The notes beneath the pieces are model-generated. The model made no database searches, was not told the DNA's origin, and saw nothing but the letters and a program-made list of their open reading frames with translations. A stretch of 64,000 nucleotides of DNA from Pacificoceanicola sp049341065 (GTDB lineage Bacteria > Pseudomonadota > Alphaproteobacteria > Rhodobacterales > Rhodobacteraceae), in assembly GCF_049341065.1 (NCBI RefSeq), contig NZ_JBMPIX010000023.1, forward strand, positions 1-64,000, written 5' to 3'. Below are positions 35,137 through 43,898 of the stretch, one piece after another (position 1 is the first letter of the stretch; each line of letters opens with the position of its first letter). Position numbers and translations under genes: made by a program.

Positions 35137-37893
35137 GTGAGCGATACGCCCGAAACCCCTGAAAACGAAGAAGAAAAACGCGCTCCGCACGGCGGGCCGT
35201 CGATCTCGATCGAAAACGAGATGAAGACGAGCTATCTCGATTACGCGATGAGCGTGATCGTGAGCCGCGCGATTCCCGATCTGCGCGACGGCCTGAAACC
35301 CGTGCACCGGCGCATTCTTTATACGCTGTGGGAGAACGGTCAGACCCGCGCCAAGCCCTATCGCAAATGCGCGACAGCGGTTGGCGACGTCATGGGCCGC
35401 TATCACCCACACGGCGACAGCGCGGTTTATGACGCGCTGGTGCGGATGGCGCAGGACTTTTCCATGTCGCTGCCGCTGATCGACGGTCAGGGCAACTTTG
35501 GCTCGATGGATGGCGATCCACCCGCCGCCTATCGTTACACGGAATCCCGGCTTCAAAAGTCGGCCGAGGCGTTGCTTGAGGATATCGACAAGGACACCGT
35601 CGATTTCGTCGCCAACTATGCCAACGAACGGATGGAACCGACGGTTCTGCCCGCGCGCTATCCCAACGTTCTGGTCAATGGCGCCGAAGGCATCGCTGTC
35701 GGCATGGCGACACGTATCCCGCCCCACAACCTGGGCGAAGTGATCGACGCGACGCTTGCGTTGATGGAAAACCCGGACCTGTCGTCCGAGGATCTGATCC
35801 AATACATCCCCGCCCCCGATTTCCCGACCGGCGGCGTCATCCTTGGCCGCTCGGGCGCGCGCAAAGCCTATATTGAGGGACGTGGCAGCGTCATCATCCG
35901 CGCCAAGACCCGGATCGAAGAAATCCGCAAAGACCGTTTCGCCATCGTGATCGAACAGATTCCCTATCAGGTGAACAAAGCCACGATGATCGAGCGCATT
36001 GCCGAGGCCGCGCGCGACAAGAAGATCGAAGGCATCGCCCACGTTCAGGACGAATCCGACCGCGATGGCGTGCGTGTTGTTGTTGAACTCAAGCGCGACG
36101 CCACCGCCGAGGTGGTGCTGAACCAGTTGTTCCGCTTTACGCCCATGCAGACCTCTTTCGCCTGCAACATGTTGGCACTGAACGGCGGCAAGCCCGAGCA
36201 GTTGACCCTGCGTACCTTCCTCACCGCCTTCATCGATTTCCGCGAAGAAGTGATCGCGCGCCGAACAGCTTATCTCCTGCGTAAAGCTCGGGAGCGGTCA
36301 CATATTCTGTGTGGTCTCGCCGTCGCTGTGTCCAACGTGGACGAGGTTGTGGCCACGATCCGGGCCTCCGCCGATGCCTCCGAGGCAAGAGAAAAACTGA
36401 TGACTCGCCGCTGGCCGGCAGGAGAAATTCTACCCTATATCGCGCTAATCGACGATCCGACCCACAAGGCCAATGAGGATGGGACTTATAACCTGTCCGA
36501 AGCCCAGGCCCGCGCGATCCTTGAACTGCGTCTGCAACGTCTGACCCAATTGGGCGTCAAGGAAGTCACCGATGAACTGGAAGAGCTGGCCGCCAAGATC
36601 AAGGACTACCTTGATATCCTGTCAAGCCGCGAGCGCATCATGGAGATCATCAGCAACGAGATGCGTCAGGTCCGCGATGATTTCGCCGTGCCGCGCCGCA
36701 CCGAGATTGTCGACTGGTCCGGCGACATGGACGACGAAGACCTGATCGAACAGGAAGACATGGTCGTCACCGTTACCCAGTCCGGCTGGATCAAACGCAC
36801 CGCGCTGGCTGATTTCCGCGCGCAAAAGCGCGGCGGCAAGGGGCTGTCGGGCGGTGCGATGAAAGACGACGACGTGGTGACAAACCTCTTTGTCGCCAAT
36901 ACCCATACGCAACTTCTGTTCTTCACCACCGACGGCATGGCCTACAAGCTCAAGACGTGGCGCCTGCCGCAGGGGGGGCGCACCTCCAAGGGCAAGGCGA
37001 TCGTCAATATCCTGCCGATCCCGACAGGCGTGTCTGTGGCGGCGATCATGCCCGTCGACCGCGACGAAAAAGACTGGGATGACCTGCAAATCGTCTTTGC
37101 GACGTCCAAGGGCAGTGTCCGGCGCAACCGGCTGTCGGATTTCACCAATGTGAAGTCCAACGGCAAGATCGCCATGAAGTTCGAGGGCGAGGATGAGAAC
37201 ACCCGCCTGATCAACGCACGCATCTGTTCCGAAGATGATGACGTGATGCTGGTGACGAACTCGGGCCGCGCGATCCGTTTCCCGGTGCCTGATGTGCGGG
37301 TCTTCAACTCGCGCAACTCGACCGGTGTGCGCGGCGTGCGCCTGATGGGCGATGACGAGGTCGTGTCGATGTCGATCATCCGCCACTTTGACGCCGAATC
37401 CGACGAGCGCGCCAGCTATCTCAAGATGCGCCGTCTAATGGCGGGCGTCACCGAAGAAGAAAGCAGCGACGAGGAAGGCGATGCCAACACGCCGCTGCCG
37501 CAGGAACGCTATGCCGAAATGTCGGCCGCCGAAAACCTGATCCTGACGATCACCGCCAAGGGGTTGGGCAAACTGTCGTCCAGCCACGACTATCCGGTGC
37601 GCGGGCGCGGCGGCATGGGCGTCACCGCTTGGGAAAAATCCATGCGTGGCGGCGATATTGTGGCCAGCTTCCCGGTGGAAATGGACGACCAGATCATGCT
37701 GGCCACCTCCACCGGCCAATCGATCCGCGTGCCTGTGGACGGCATTTCATTCCGGTCGCGCAACGCGGGCGGTGTGAAGGTCTTCAACACCGGCAAGAAC
37801 GAAGAAGTCGTTTCGGTCGCCTGGATTGCCGAGCAAACCGACGAGGACGAAGACGGCGGCGAAGCTGCGGCACCCGAGGGCGGCGCGGAATAA
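35137..37893 (+). CDS. gyrA: DNA gyrase subunit A
   Basis: GyrA forms the breakage-reunion subunit of gyrase, which supercoils DNA with GyrB. The 918-aa protein starts at a GTG. The catalytic Tyr is residue 134 in AAYRYTESRL, and the quinolone-determining region has the susceptible residues Ser95 and Asp99 (HPHGDSAVYD). The C-terminal wrapping domain follows, with a gyrA box-like GGKGLSG near residue 570, and an acidic tail (EQTDEDEDGGEAAAPEGG). The longer C-terminal insertion near residue 770 (EESSDEEGDANTP) is typical of the group. Confidence 0.97.
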   Translation: MSDTPETPENEEEKRAPHGGPSISIENEMKTSYLDYAMSVIVSRAIPDLRDGLKPVHRRILYTLWENGQTRAKPYRKCATAVGDVMGRYHPHGDSAVYDALVRMAQDFSMSLPLIDGQGNFGSMDGDPPAAYRYTESRLQKSAEALLEDIDKDTVDFVANYANERMEPTVLPARYPNVLVNGAEGIAVGMATRIPPHNLGEVIDATLALMENPDLSSEDLIQYIPAPDFPTGGVILGRSGARKAYIEGRGSVIIRAKTRIEEIRKDRFAIVIEQIPYQVNKATMIERIAEAARDKKIEGIAHVQDESDRDGVRVVVELKRDATAEVVLNQLFRFTPMQTSFACNMLALNGGKPEQLTLRTFLTAFIDFREEVIARRTAYLLRKARERSHILCGLAVAVSNVDEVVATIRASADASEAREKLMTRRWPAGEILPYIALIDDPTHKANEDGTYNLSEAQARAILELRLQRLTQLGVKEVTDELEELAAKIKDYLDILSSRERIMEIISNEMRQVRDDFAVPRRTEIVDWSGDMDDEDLIEQEDMVVTVTQSGWIKRTALADFRAQKRGGKGLSGGAMKDDDVVTNLFVANTHTQLLFFTTDGMAYKLKTWRLPQGGRTSKGKAIVNILPIPTGVSVAAIMPVDRDEKDWDDLQIVFATSKGSVRRNRLSDFTNVKSNGKIAMKFEGEDENTRLINARICSEDDDVMLVTNSGRAIRFPVPDVRVFNSRNSTGVRGVRLMGDDEVVSMSIIRHFDAESDERASYLKMRRLMAGVTEEESSDEEGDANTPLPQERYAEMSAAENLILTITAKGLGKLSSSHDYPVRGRGGMGVTAWEKSMRGGDIVASFPVEMDDQIMLATSTGQSIRVPVDGISFRSRNAGGVKVFNTGKNEEVVSVAWIAEQTDEDEDGGEAAAPEGGAE

Positions 37894-37905
37894 TCGGGAA
37901 TTAAC

Positions 37906-37936
37906 CTCCCTTCCCCATAATCGTGCGGGAAGGGAG
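37906..37936 (+). promoter_or_regulatory. 10-bp hairpin sequestering the DUF6614-like gene's ribosome binding site
   Basis: CTCCCTTCCC (37906-37915) pairs perfectly with GGGAAGGGAG (37927-37936) across an 11-nt loop. The right arm is also the Shine-Dalgarno (GGAAGGGAG) of the gene at 37943, 6 nt downstream. No U tract follows, so it is more likely translational control, or a boundary after gyrA, than a terminator. Confidence 0.6.
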
Positions 37937-37942
37937 ACTCCG

Positions 37943-38293
37943 ATGAACCTCTATACCTGTTCGATTGATCTGCGAAACGACGGCGTGGCGCTGAAATTCG
38001 CCAAGGCGCTCGACGAATGGATGACCCACCTGCAAGAGCGCGAGGTCATCCTGAGCTGGCAGCTATATCGCCGCAAACTCAACCTTGCATCCTCCAGCCA
38101 CCGCGATTTCCTGCTGCAAATCGCGGTCAAGGATCTGGCCCAGCTTGATCAGGCCTTTCGGATGCTGGGGCAGCACGATGAACACATCGACAAGCTGTAT
38201 CGCGCCGTGCACGATCAGATCATGCACGCCGAATTTGGGCTGTATCGTCCCTTCCCCGATCCCGAGCGGGCCGAGCGTATGGCGATGCTTTAA
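37943..38293 (+). CDS. DUF6614-like small protein
   Basis: The 116-aa protein begins MNLYTCSIDLRNDGVALKFAKALDEW and contains a central DFLLQIAVKDLAQLDQAFR segment. It has no signal peptide or membrane segment. I recall it as a conserved DUF6614 family member next to gyrA in Roseobacters; its function is unknown. Its Shine-Dalgarno lies in a hairpin, suggesting regulated translation. Its end is close to, but not overlapping, the convergent M32 peptidase gene. Confidence 0.7.
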   Translation: MNLYTCSIDLRNDGVALKFAKALDEWMTHLQEREVILSWQLYRRKLNLASSSHRDFLLQIAVKDLAQLDQAFRMLGQHDEHIDKLYRAVHDQIMHAEFGLYRPFPDPERAERMAML

Positions 38294-38299
38294 ACGCGG

Positions 38300-39778
38300 T
38301 TACAGGTCATAAAGCGCGCGGAACTTCTCTTCGAGATAATCCAGCAGTGGCGCTTCGCTGGGGGCTTTGCCGCCGCAGGCAAGGGCGATGACCTCACGCG
38401 GCTCATAAAGGCTGCCGTGCCGTTGCAGATTATCCCTCAACCATGACGTCGCCGCGCTGGTTTCGCCCTGGGCCAGTTGGTCGTCGAGATCCGGCACCGC
38501 TTCGCGCAGGCACTGGTTCAGGCAGCCCGCATAGACGTTGCCCAAAGAATAGGTCGGAAAATAGCCAAACAGCCCTGCCGACCAATGCACATCCTGCAAG
38601 ACCCCGTCCGAGGGTCTGTCGACCGCATAGCCAAAGTCGGCCTCGAAACGGTCGTTCCAAGCGGTTTCGAGATCGCCGATCGGCAGGTCACCCTTGATCA
38701 GCGCACGCTCAAGATCAAAGCGCAGCAGCACATGCAGGTTGTATTGGACCTCATCGGCTTCGGTGCGGATATAGCCGTTCTTGACCATGTTCACGGTGGC
38801 GTAAAAGGTGTCTTCATCGGCGATGCCAAAATCGCCGAAGGTGTCGCGCATCTGGCCAAACAGCCATCCGGTATAGGCGCGCGAACGACCCAACTGGTTT
38901 TCATAGATGCGGCTTTGGCTTTCGTGAACGCCCATCGACACACCGCGCCCCAAAGGCGTCAGGCGGTAGTCAGGGTTGATGTTCTGCTCATAGCTGGCAT
39001 GACCCACCTCGTGGATGGTCGAATAAACACAGCCAAAGGGATCAAGGGCGTTTGTCCGGGTGGTGATGCGCACATCATCGCCGCTGCCCGAGCTGAAGGG
39101 ATGTACGGCCTTGTCGACCCTGCCCCGCTTGAAATCATATCCAAAACTACGGGCCACAAGACGCGTCAGTTTCATCTGGCCGTGTTCGTCAAAGGTGCCG
39201 GTCACACCCTTGGGCGCCGGTTTCGCCAGCACAGCTTCGCGCAGCGCCACCAGACGCGGCCGCAAAGCCCCGAACATCGCCTCCAGATCGCTGCCTTTGG
39301 CACCCGGTTCATAATCGTCCAGCAGCGCGTCATAGATGTCACCGCCATTGGCCAGCGCCTGCGCCTCTTCGCGCCGCAGGGCGACGACCTCGGCCAGGGT
39401 TGGCGCGAAGGCGGCGTAATCGTCATCGGCCCGAGCTTCGGCCCAGACCACATGGGCGCGGCTGATCATCCGCGCCAGTTCAGAGGCAAGCCGCGCGGGC
39501 ACCTTGGTCGCCCGATCATGCGCGCGGCGGATATGGTAGAGGTGAGCCTGCCCGACAGGGTCCAGCGCTTCGGCATCGATCTTGGAAAGCCAGTCGCCGA
39601 TCTGCGGCGCAACACGGCGCGCGTGCAAGACGGCCTCCATCGCGGCAAGTTCGTCGCTGCGTTGCTCGGCCGCGCCGCGCGGCATCATGGTCTCCTGATC
39701 CCAGCTCAGCCGCCCGGCCACTTGCGCCAGCGCTTCGGTTTCCCGTTGGAAGGACATCAACTCTTTAAAAGCCTGCAT
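38300..39778 (-). CDS. M32 family carboxypeptidase (Taq type)
   Basis: The 492-aa zinc carboxypeptidase has the HExxH site in STIHEVGHASYEQNI, the LGRGVSMGVHESQSRIYEN motif supplying the third ligand (ESQSR), the IRTEADEVQYNLHVLLRF segment and YFPTYSLGNVYA, all typical of M32. It trims C-terminal residues from peptides in the cytoplasm. It lies 3 nt after ctaA and is probably co-transcribed with it. Confidence 0.93.
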   Translation of the reverse strand: MQAFKELMSFQRETEALAQVAGRLSWDQETMMPRGAAEQRSDELAAMEAVLHARRVAPQIGDWLSKIDAEALDPVGQAHLYHIRRAHDRATKVPARLASELARMISRAHVVWAEARADDDYAAFAPTLAEVVALRREEAQALANGGDIYDALLDDYEPGAKGSDLEAMFGALRPRLVALREAVLAKPAPKGVTGTFDEHGQMKLTRLVARSFGYDFKRGRVDKAVHPFSSGSGDDVRITTRTNALDPFGCVYSTIHEVGHASYEQNINPDYRLTPLGRGVSMGVHESQSRIYENQLGRSRAYTGWLFGQMRDTFGDFGIADEDTFYATVNMVKNGYIRTEADEVQYNLHVLLRFDLERALIKGDLPIGDLETAWNDRFEADFGYAVDRPSDGVLQDVHWSAGLFGYFPTYSLGNVYAGCLNQCLREAVPDLDDQLAQGETSAATSWLRDNLQRHGSLYEPREVIALACGGKAPSEAPLLDYLEEKFRALYDL

Positions 39779-39781
39779 TTT

Positions 39782-40930
39782 TTATACGCCCTCTCGAATG
39801 GACTGCTTTTTCGGATAACGGGCGGCGAACCGCGCCCGCAGGATCAGTGCCCACAGGATGACAGCGCCCAGTTGATGCAAGATCGCGATCTGTAGCGGTG
39901 CCCCATAGACAACCGCGACGATACCCAACGCAACTTGGACGAGCAACATGGCAAATACCGAATTAAACCGGAACCTTGTGTCGGCATTGGGTGCCCGGCG
40001 ACCGCGCAGCCAAACGACGATGCCAAAGACAAAAAGCCCATAGCCTGCCATGCGGTGCATGAATTGAACCAGCCCGGCGTTTTCAAAGAAATTCCGCCAC
40101 AGCGGCTCAAGCTCAAAGGGGAACGGCGGCAAGAAGGCCCCGGCCATCAGCGGCCAGTCGTTATAGGTCCGCCCGGCGTCGATCCCGGCCACGAGCGCGC
40201 CCAGCAGGATCTGCAAAAAGGCGAAATGCATCAACCCGGTCGAAATCGAGAACAGCTTGGGCTGGGCATCGCGGCGCGCCTGCATCAGGTCGCGTTCTTC
40301 GCGCCCCAATGAGTACACATACCAGGCGATGAACCCAAGGATCACAAAGGCCAACCCAAGATGGGTGGCAAGCCGATACGAGGCGACATCCAGCATCTCG
40401 CCGCCCAGTCCGGACGAGACCATCCACCAGCCGACAGCGCCCTGAAGTCCGCCCAAAGCCCCGAGCCCAAGCAACCGCCCGGTCCAGCCCGTCGGAATGC
40501 GCCGCGCCAGCAGAAAGCCGAAAAAGCCGATGGCCCAGACAAGGCCGATCACCCGGCCCAGTTGGCGATGCCCCCATTCCCACCAATAGATGGATTTGAA
40601 CTCGGACAGGGTCATGCCTTTGTTCTGAAGCTGATACTCGGGGATTTGCCGGTACTTTTCGAATTCGGAATCCCAGGTCGCGGCATCCATCGGTGGCATC
40701 GCCCCGGTGACCGGCTTCCATTCGGTGATAGACAGGCCAGAGTCGGTCAGACGGGTCAGCCCGCCCACGCCAATCATCACCACCACCAGCGCGAACATCA
40801 GCATCAGCCAAAGTCGAATGCCACCGCGCGCGCCGCGTTTGCCAGCGTCGATCATCCCGCCTGCGGGCGCCTTGGCCTCGACCTGCGCGCCGCTTGCCAC
40901 TTCCTCGAAAAGCTTACGTTTTTCAGCCAT
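39782..40930 (-). CDS. ctaA: Haem A synthase
   Basis: CtaA/COX15 oxidises haem O to haem A for aa3-type cytochrome oxidase. The 382-aa membrane protein has about eight helices, with the family blocks GGLTRLTDSGLSITEWKPVTGAMPPM, the EWGHRQLGR haem-ligand His segment, LQGAVGWWMVSSGL, ATHLGLAFVIL and the C-terminal FMHRMAGYGLF and LHQLGAVILWA His motifs. The N-terminal 35 residues are a polar cytoplasmic extension. SD-like GGCAGGGA precedes the ATG. Confidence 0.96.
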   Translation of the reverse strand: MAEKRKLFEEVASGAQVEAKAPAGGMIDAGKRGARGGIRLWLMLMFALVVVMIGVGGLTRLTDSGLSITEWKPVTGAMPPMDAATWDSEFEKYRQIPEYQLQNKGMTLSEFKSIYWWEWGHRQLGRVIGLVWAIGFFGFLLARRIPTGWTGRLLGLGALGGLQGAVGWWMVSSGLGGEMLDVASYRLATHLGLAFVILGFIAWYVYSLGREERDLMQARRDAQPKLFSISTGLMHFAFLQILLGALVAGIDAGRTYNDWPLMAGAFLPPFPFELEPLWRNFFENAGLVQFMHRMAGYGLFVFGIVVWLRGRRAPNADTRFRFNSVFAMLLVQVALGIVAVVYGAPLQIAILHQLGAVILWALILRARFAARYPKKQSIREGV

Positions 40931-41014
40931 TCCCTGCCTCCAAGTCTGGCGCGAACATTAGTCCTGCGGTGACAGGGCTTCAAGCGCCCCAGACGCCGTG
41001 CCGCAGGGGGACGG

Positions 41015-41045
41015 GTCAGGAATACCCCAGTCAGGCATTCCTGAC
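41015..41045. promoter_or_regulatory. 9-bp inverted repeat upstream of the SH3 gene
   Basis: GTCAGGAAT (41015-41023) and ATTCCTGAC (41037-41045) form a perfect dyad across 13 nt, in the 208-bp divergent gap between ctaA and the SH3 gene. It could be an operator or a leader hairpin for the SH3 transcript. No U tract follows. Confidence 0.4.
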
Positions 41046-41138
41046 TTATGGGAAAGTGGCCGAAGATGTAGCTTGGGTACATCAAACCGAGACGACATCA
41101 GCATTCAACGACCACGTTCAACCTTAGGACATTACCCC

Positions 41139-41459
41139 ATGAAAAACTTTCTGACCGCCGCCGTTATCGCCGTTTCCGCAACCCTCGCCGCGGGTGCCGC
41201 CTCCGCCACGACCTATTGGGTCGACAAAGGCATCACGCTGAACGCCCGTTCCGGCCCCGGCACCAATTACCACGTAGTCGGCTCGTTCAACCCCTGCACC
41301 AAAGTGCATGTGGTCGGCTATCATCACGGCTGGGCCAAGGTCGCCTTCAACAACTATTATTACTGGGTTTCCGCCAAGTATCTGCAGAACCACGCCTGCA
41401 ACACCGGCTATTACAAGCCCGCGCCGAAAAAGCACAACAACGGCTACAACAATTACTGA
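41139..41459 (+). CDS. Small exported SH3-domain protein
   Basis: The 106-aa protein has a signal peptide (MKNFLTAAVIAVSATLAAGAASA) and one bacterial SH3 domain (YWVDKGITLNARSGPGTNYHVVGSFNPCTKVHVVG...WAKVAFNNYYYWVSAKYL), a fold that usually binds peptidoglycan or peptides. The tail is Lys/His/Asn/Tyr-rich (KPAPKKHNNGYNNY). Two Cys may form a disulfide. AGGA lies 9 nt before the ATG; upstream in-frame sequence is rejected. A terminator follows. Confidence 0.85.
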   Translation: MKNFLTAAVIAVSATLAAGAASATTYWVDKGITLNARSGPGTNYHVVGSFNPCTKVHVVGYHHGWAKVAFNNYYYWVSAKYLQNHACNTGYYKPAPKKHNNGYNNY

Positions 41460-41490
41460 TCGGGACACCTCCCTGACCGATCAGCCGACT

Positions 41491-41524
41491 GTCGGACTGG
41501 GCCTTACGCTCGGTCCGACTTTTT
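41491..41524 (+). terminator. Terminator after the SH3 gene
   Basis: GTCGGAC (41491-41497) pairs with GTCCGAC (41513-41519), and the inner bases extend the stem to about 12 bp with wobbles around a CTTAC loop. Five U residues follow. The terminator overlaps the last bases of trmJ on the other strand. Confidence 0.8.
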
Positions 41525-42286
41525 ATTGGCCGGAGCTTTGCCGTCTGATTTTTCCTTCCAGCGCACCATTTGCCGAAGAATGCCGTGCATCATCTGCACG
41601 TCAGCGCGGGTCAGGGGCATACGGCTCCACATGTTGCGCAGGTTGACCTTCATGCTGCCGGCCTTGTGTTCGGGAAAGAAAAAGCCCGCCTCGTCCAGCC
41701 GCTCTTCATAGTGGCGCGCCAGATGATCGACCTCCTGCCCTTCGGCCCAGTCGGTTCCGGCCAGTTCCTCGCGGACGGCCAGAGTTTCACCGCTGGCGCG
41801 TTGCCATTCATAGGCGCACAGCAACACGCATTGCGCCAGATTCAACGAGGCAAAAACAGGGTTCACCGGTACCGAGATGATCGCATTGGCCTGCGCAATA
41901 TCGTCGTTTTCCATGCCAGCGCGTTCCGGCCCGAACAGCACCGCCACCTTTTGCCCCTGTGCAATACGCCGATGCGCTTCGGCCATGGCGGCCTCGGGGG
42001 CGAAAACCGTCTTGGTCAGATCGCGCGGACGGGCGGTTGTGGCCATGACATAGGTGCAATCGGACACTGCCCCGGCAATATCGTCACATAACAATGCCTC
42101 GTCCAACAGCCGCCCCGCGCCGCTGGCCATCGCCACCGCATTGGGGTTGGGCCAGCCGTCGCGCGGCGCCACAAGACGCATCCGATCAAGGCCGAAGTTC
42201 CACATCGCCCGCGCCGCCGCGCCGATGTTTTCGCCCATCTGTGGACGTACCAGTACAAAACTCGGCTGTGGCATGTCGGTCGGCAT
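41504..42286 (-). CDS. trmJ: tRNA/rRNA 2'-O-methyltransferase, TrmJ type
   Basis: This 260-aa SPOUT methyltransferase starts with FVLVRPQMGENIGAAARAMWNFGL, has VLFGPERAGMENDDI, and a late IISVPVNPVFASLNLAQ, the three motifs of the TrmH family that form the SAM-binding trefoil knot. TrmJ modifies tRNA position 32; the exact site here is inferred from family. The ATG at 42286 follows CAGGAG. A C-terminal helical tail (residues 180-260) is typical of TrmJ. It is convergent to the SH3 gene. Confidence 0.88.
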   Translation of the reverse strand: MPTDMPQPSFVLVRPQMGENIGAAARAMWNFGLDRMRLVAPRDGWPNPNAVAMASGAGRLLDEALLCDDIAGAVSDCTYVMATTARPRDLTKTVFAPEAAMAEAHRRIAQGQKVAVLFGPERAGMENDDIAQANAIISVPVNPVFASLNLAQCVLLCAYEWQRASGETLAVREELAGTDWAEGQEVDHLARHYEERLDEAGFFFPEHKAGSMKVNLRNMWSRMPLTRADVQMMHGILRQMVRWKEKSDGKAPANKKSDRA

Positions 42287-42459
42287 GGCAATCTCCTGAA
42301 ACCGTCTCCCCCTAACGGTCCGCTCCGAAAATCGCAACCCGGCCCAATCTTCATCTTGTGCCAAATACCCATTCTTCGACCCGCCCTACACGCAAATCCC
42401 CATGGTCAAAGGCCAAATCCCACGATAAGACAACGCACCAAGCCATTAAGGAGCCCACC

Positions 42460-43077
42460 ATGAGCGAGCAGGACGCCCCACAGATCTATCTGGTCACCCC
42501 GCCCGAATTCGATCTGGGCACCTTCCCCACCCGTCTTGCGCAGGTCCTGGAGGCCGAAGAGATCGCCTGTCTGCGCCTGTCCCTTGCCACCCGCGACGAA
42601 GACCGTCTGATGCGCGCCGCCGATGCGGTGCGCGAGGTGGCGCATCGCTTTGACGTGGCTCTGGTGATCGACACCCATGTGGTGCTCTCGCAGCGGCTTG
42701 GTCTGGACGGGGTTCACCTGACCGATGGGGCCCGCTCGGTGCGCGCCGCGCGCAAGGAGCTTGGCCCCGATGCGATTGTCGGCTGCTATTGCGGCCAATC
42801 ACGCCACGACGGCATGAACGCGGGCGAAGCGGGCGCCGACTATGTCGCCTTCGGGCCAATCACAGGCGCCCTGGGGGATGGCGAAACCGCCGGGGACGAG
42901 CTGTTTTCCTGGTGGTCCGAAATGATCGAAGTGCCGGTCGTCGCCGAAGGCGGCTTGACCCCCGAACGCATCCGCGACCTCGCCCCAATCACCGATTTCT
43001 TTGCCATCGGAGAAGAGATCTGGTCGCAGGACGATGCTTTGGCAGCCCTGCGCGGCCTCCGGCAGGCCATGCTTTAG
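42460..43077 (+). CDS. Thiamine phosphate synthase-like protein
   Basis: The 205-aa TIM barrel resembles ThiE/TenI: QIYLVTPPEFDLG, ALVIDTHVVLSQRLGLDGVHLTDGARSVRAARK (the phosphate-recognising GVHL segment), VGCYCGQSRHDGMNAGEAGADYVAFGPI and VVAEGGLTPERI. The canonical ThiE loop GPIFPTxTK is changed to GPITGALGDG, so the pyrophosphate-binding Thr/Lys are missing and thiamine synthase activity is doubtful. It may be a paralogue of unknown role. Its 3' end overlaps the convergent acyltransferase by 4 bp. Confidence 0.75.
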   Translation: MSEQDAPQIYLVTPPEFDLGTFPTRLAQVLEAEEIACLRLSLATRDEDRLMRAADAVREVAHRFDVALVIDTHVVLSQRLGLDGVHLTDGARSVRAARKELGPDAIVGCYCGQSRHDGMNAGEAGADYVAFGPITGALGDGETAGDELFSWWSEMIEVPVVAEGGLTPERIRDLAPITDFFAIGEEIWSQDDALAALRGLRQAML

Positions 43078-43898
43078 ATCAAGGCCGACGAATGCCCGGC
43101 GCGGACCTGCTCTTCCAGATGCACGGCAAGCGATTTGCGGTTTGGGAAATCATCGACCCGCACAGGCGGATGATAGATCAGATCAACGCGCCCGTGCCGC
43201 CAGGTGCCCAGCATGCGCAGCAGCGATGATCCGAAATCCATATCGCCCCACCAGCCATAAAACTCGGGGGGGGCGCCCTTTGGCGCGTGATAGATCACGC
43301 TCAGCGCCTGCATCTGCATGGCATGTTCGAGCCGTTCGGAAAAAAAGGCCGCAAACAGCGTTGTCTTGAACGGCAAAACCCGGCGGCCATCGGTCGAGGT
43401 GCCCTCTGGGAAAAACAAAAGCCTGTGTCCATGCATCAAACGCTCTTCGAACAACAGCGTCTGCGCCTTGGCCTCGCGGCGGTCGCGCTTGATAAAGACG
43501 GTGCCCGTGGCGCGCGCCAGCCAGCCGATCCCGGGCCAGCCTGCGACCTCGGCCTTGGAGACAAAATAGATGTTCTTGCGGCTGTTCAGCACAAAGATAT
43601 CCAGCCACGACGAATGATTGGCCACCACAGCGCCGCGCCCGGTCAGGGCGGCGCCGCGCGCGGCAACCCGCAGCCCGAGAATGGCCAGAGCAGCGCGGCA
43701 GACGCCTTGGGTTATCCAGGGCGTGACCGGGCGATCCATGCCAAACAGCGGACGTTCCACCAGCCGCACCAGCAAAAGCAGTGCCAGACCGCCAAAGACG
43801 ACCGTGCCCATAGTGATGCCGCGCAGCCCCACCAGCGCCCAGCCCAGAAGGCCAAAGCGCGGGAACGGCGGCCGCGCGGGTTCCTCCCAGGGGCTCAT
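43074..43898 (-). CDS. olsA: 1-acyl-glycerol-phosphate acyltransferase family, probable OlsA
   Basis: The 274-aa PlsC-type acyltransferase has the NHSSWLD catalytic motif (residues 94-100), FPEGTSTDGRRVLPF and two N-terminal hydrophobic segments. Because it is translationally coupled (ATGA) to an OlsB-type gene, it is most likely OlsA, adding the second fatty acid to lyso-ornithine lipid. In Rhodobacteraceae OlsA can also act on lysophosphatidate. It acts at the inner membrane. Confidence 0.85.
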   Translation of the reverse strand: MSPWEEPARPPFPRFGLLGWALVGLRGITMGTVVFGGLALLLLVRLVERPLFGMDRPVTPWITQGVCRAALAILGLRVAARGAALTGRGAVVANHSSWLDIFVLNSRKNIYFVSKAEVAGWPGIGWLARATGTVFIKRDRREAKAQTLLFEERLMHGHRLLFFPEGTSTDGRRVLPFKTTLFAAFFSERLEHAMQMQALSVIYHAPKGAPPEFYGWWGDMDFGSSLLRMLGTWRHGRVDLIYHPPVRVDDFPNRKSLAVHLEEQVRAGHSSALI

